This document shows positions 63,956-64,000 of a stretch of DNA of 64,000 bases, piece by piece. The stretch lies in assembly GCA_964594125.1 (NCBI GenBank), contig CAZQLL010000021.1, forward strand, positions 1-64,000, in the 5' to 3' direction. Position numbers and translations under genes: made by a program. How positions within the stretch are numbered: the stretch's first letter is position 1; each line of letters begins with the position of its first letter. The notes below the pieces were generated by a model. It had not been told where the DNA came from and ran no database searches. It saw only the letters and a program-made list of their open reading frames with translations. This stretch comes from CAVRZJ01 sp964594125 (GTDB lineage: Bacteria > Acidobacteriota > Thermoanaerobaculia > Thermoanaerobaculales > Thermoanaerobaculaceae).

Positions 63956-64000
63956 AGATCGTCAACATCGTTGGGCCTGGCACCTTCTGTTGGCCTCCCA

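Overview
The window is very GC-rich (roughly 70% or more by eye) and reads as a chromosome segment of a Gram-negative-type, free-living bacterium. It has an outer-membrane barrel, lipoproteins, periplasmic c-type cytochromes, a type-B-like succinate dehydrogenase with a single membrane subunit, an HspR-type regulator, DUF1844/DUF4388 proteins, an AroD-AroE fusion and a short HisG with HisZ. This mix best fits Acidobacteriota (a Thermoanaerobaculia-like lineage) or a nearby high-GC phylum. That placement is inference, not a search result. Promoters are sigma70-like (TTGACA with TAGATT, TATTAT or TATACT) and several start codons sit close behind a -10 box, suggesting some leaderless transcripts. 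Seven-base tandem repeats occur in many gaps and even inside genes.

Layout. 1-3.5 kb: an RHS fragment at the edge, then an ABC uptake system (ATPase, permease, NMT1/ThiY-like binding protein) on the minus strand. 3.6-5.3 kb: a membrane-anchored SGNH hydrolase. 5.25-21.7 kb: one continuous biosynthetic array, aroDE-hisZ-G-D-C-B-H-A-F-IE-trpE-G-D-C-F-B-A, nearly all cistrons overlapping. It is preceded by a promoter, an 18-codon leader peptide (MRYAAARHHHHWHWPVRR) and a set of mutually exclusive hairpins ending in a terminator. This looks like a ribosome-mediated attenuator that reads histidine and tryptophan supply together and controls both pathways plus a shikimate step. It is the main discovery candidate here.

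21.9-23.5 kb: aquaporin and a TMEM175-like channel. 23.5-29.0 kb: an accessory stretch with an amber-interrupted membrane glycosyltransferase-like gene, a second SGNH protein, an IS21-type remnant, a DUF1801 protein and two fused gene fragments. 29.1-33.0 kb: an unknown protein, two ATP-grasp ligases and a DinB-like protein. 33.0-36.9 kb: sdhCAB on the minus strand. 37-41.9 kb: a porin-like barrel, then (minus) a cupredoxin-like protein, a sensor Ser/Thr kinase and a response regulator. 42.1-47.0 kb: a secreted redox operon (CHRD/PKD/cytochrome protein, cytochrome lipoprotein, DUF5777 barrel, two thioredoxin-fold proteins). 47.4-49.4 kb: an aromatic-amino-acid-decarboxylase-like enzyme and a PtsN-like IIA protein.

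49.7-53.6 kb: a heat-shock array on the minus strand (dnaK, hsp20, hspR, sigma factor). 53.6-57.3 kb: DUF1844, TPR-membrane and DUF4388 proteins in one minus-strand run. 57.4-59.6 kb: mazG, a parvulin-type foldase and a Nudix hydrolase. 59.7-61.6 kb (minus): an M29-like aminopeptidase and a tandem universal stress protein. 61.8-64 kb: a fused alpha/beta E1 2-oxoacid dehydrogenase. No tRNA, rRNA or CRISPR array was seen.
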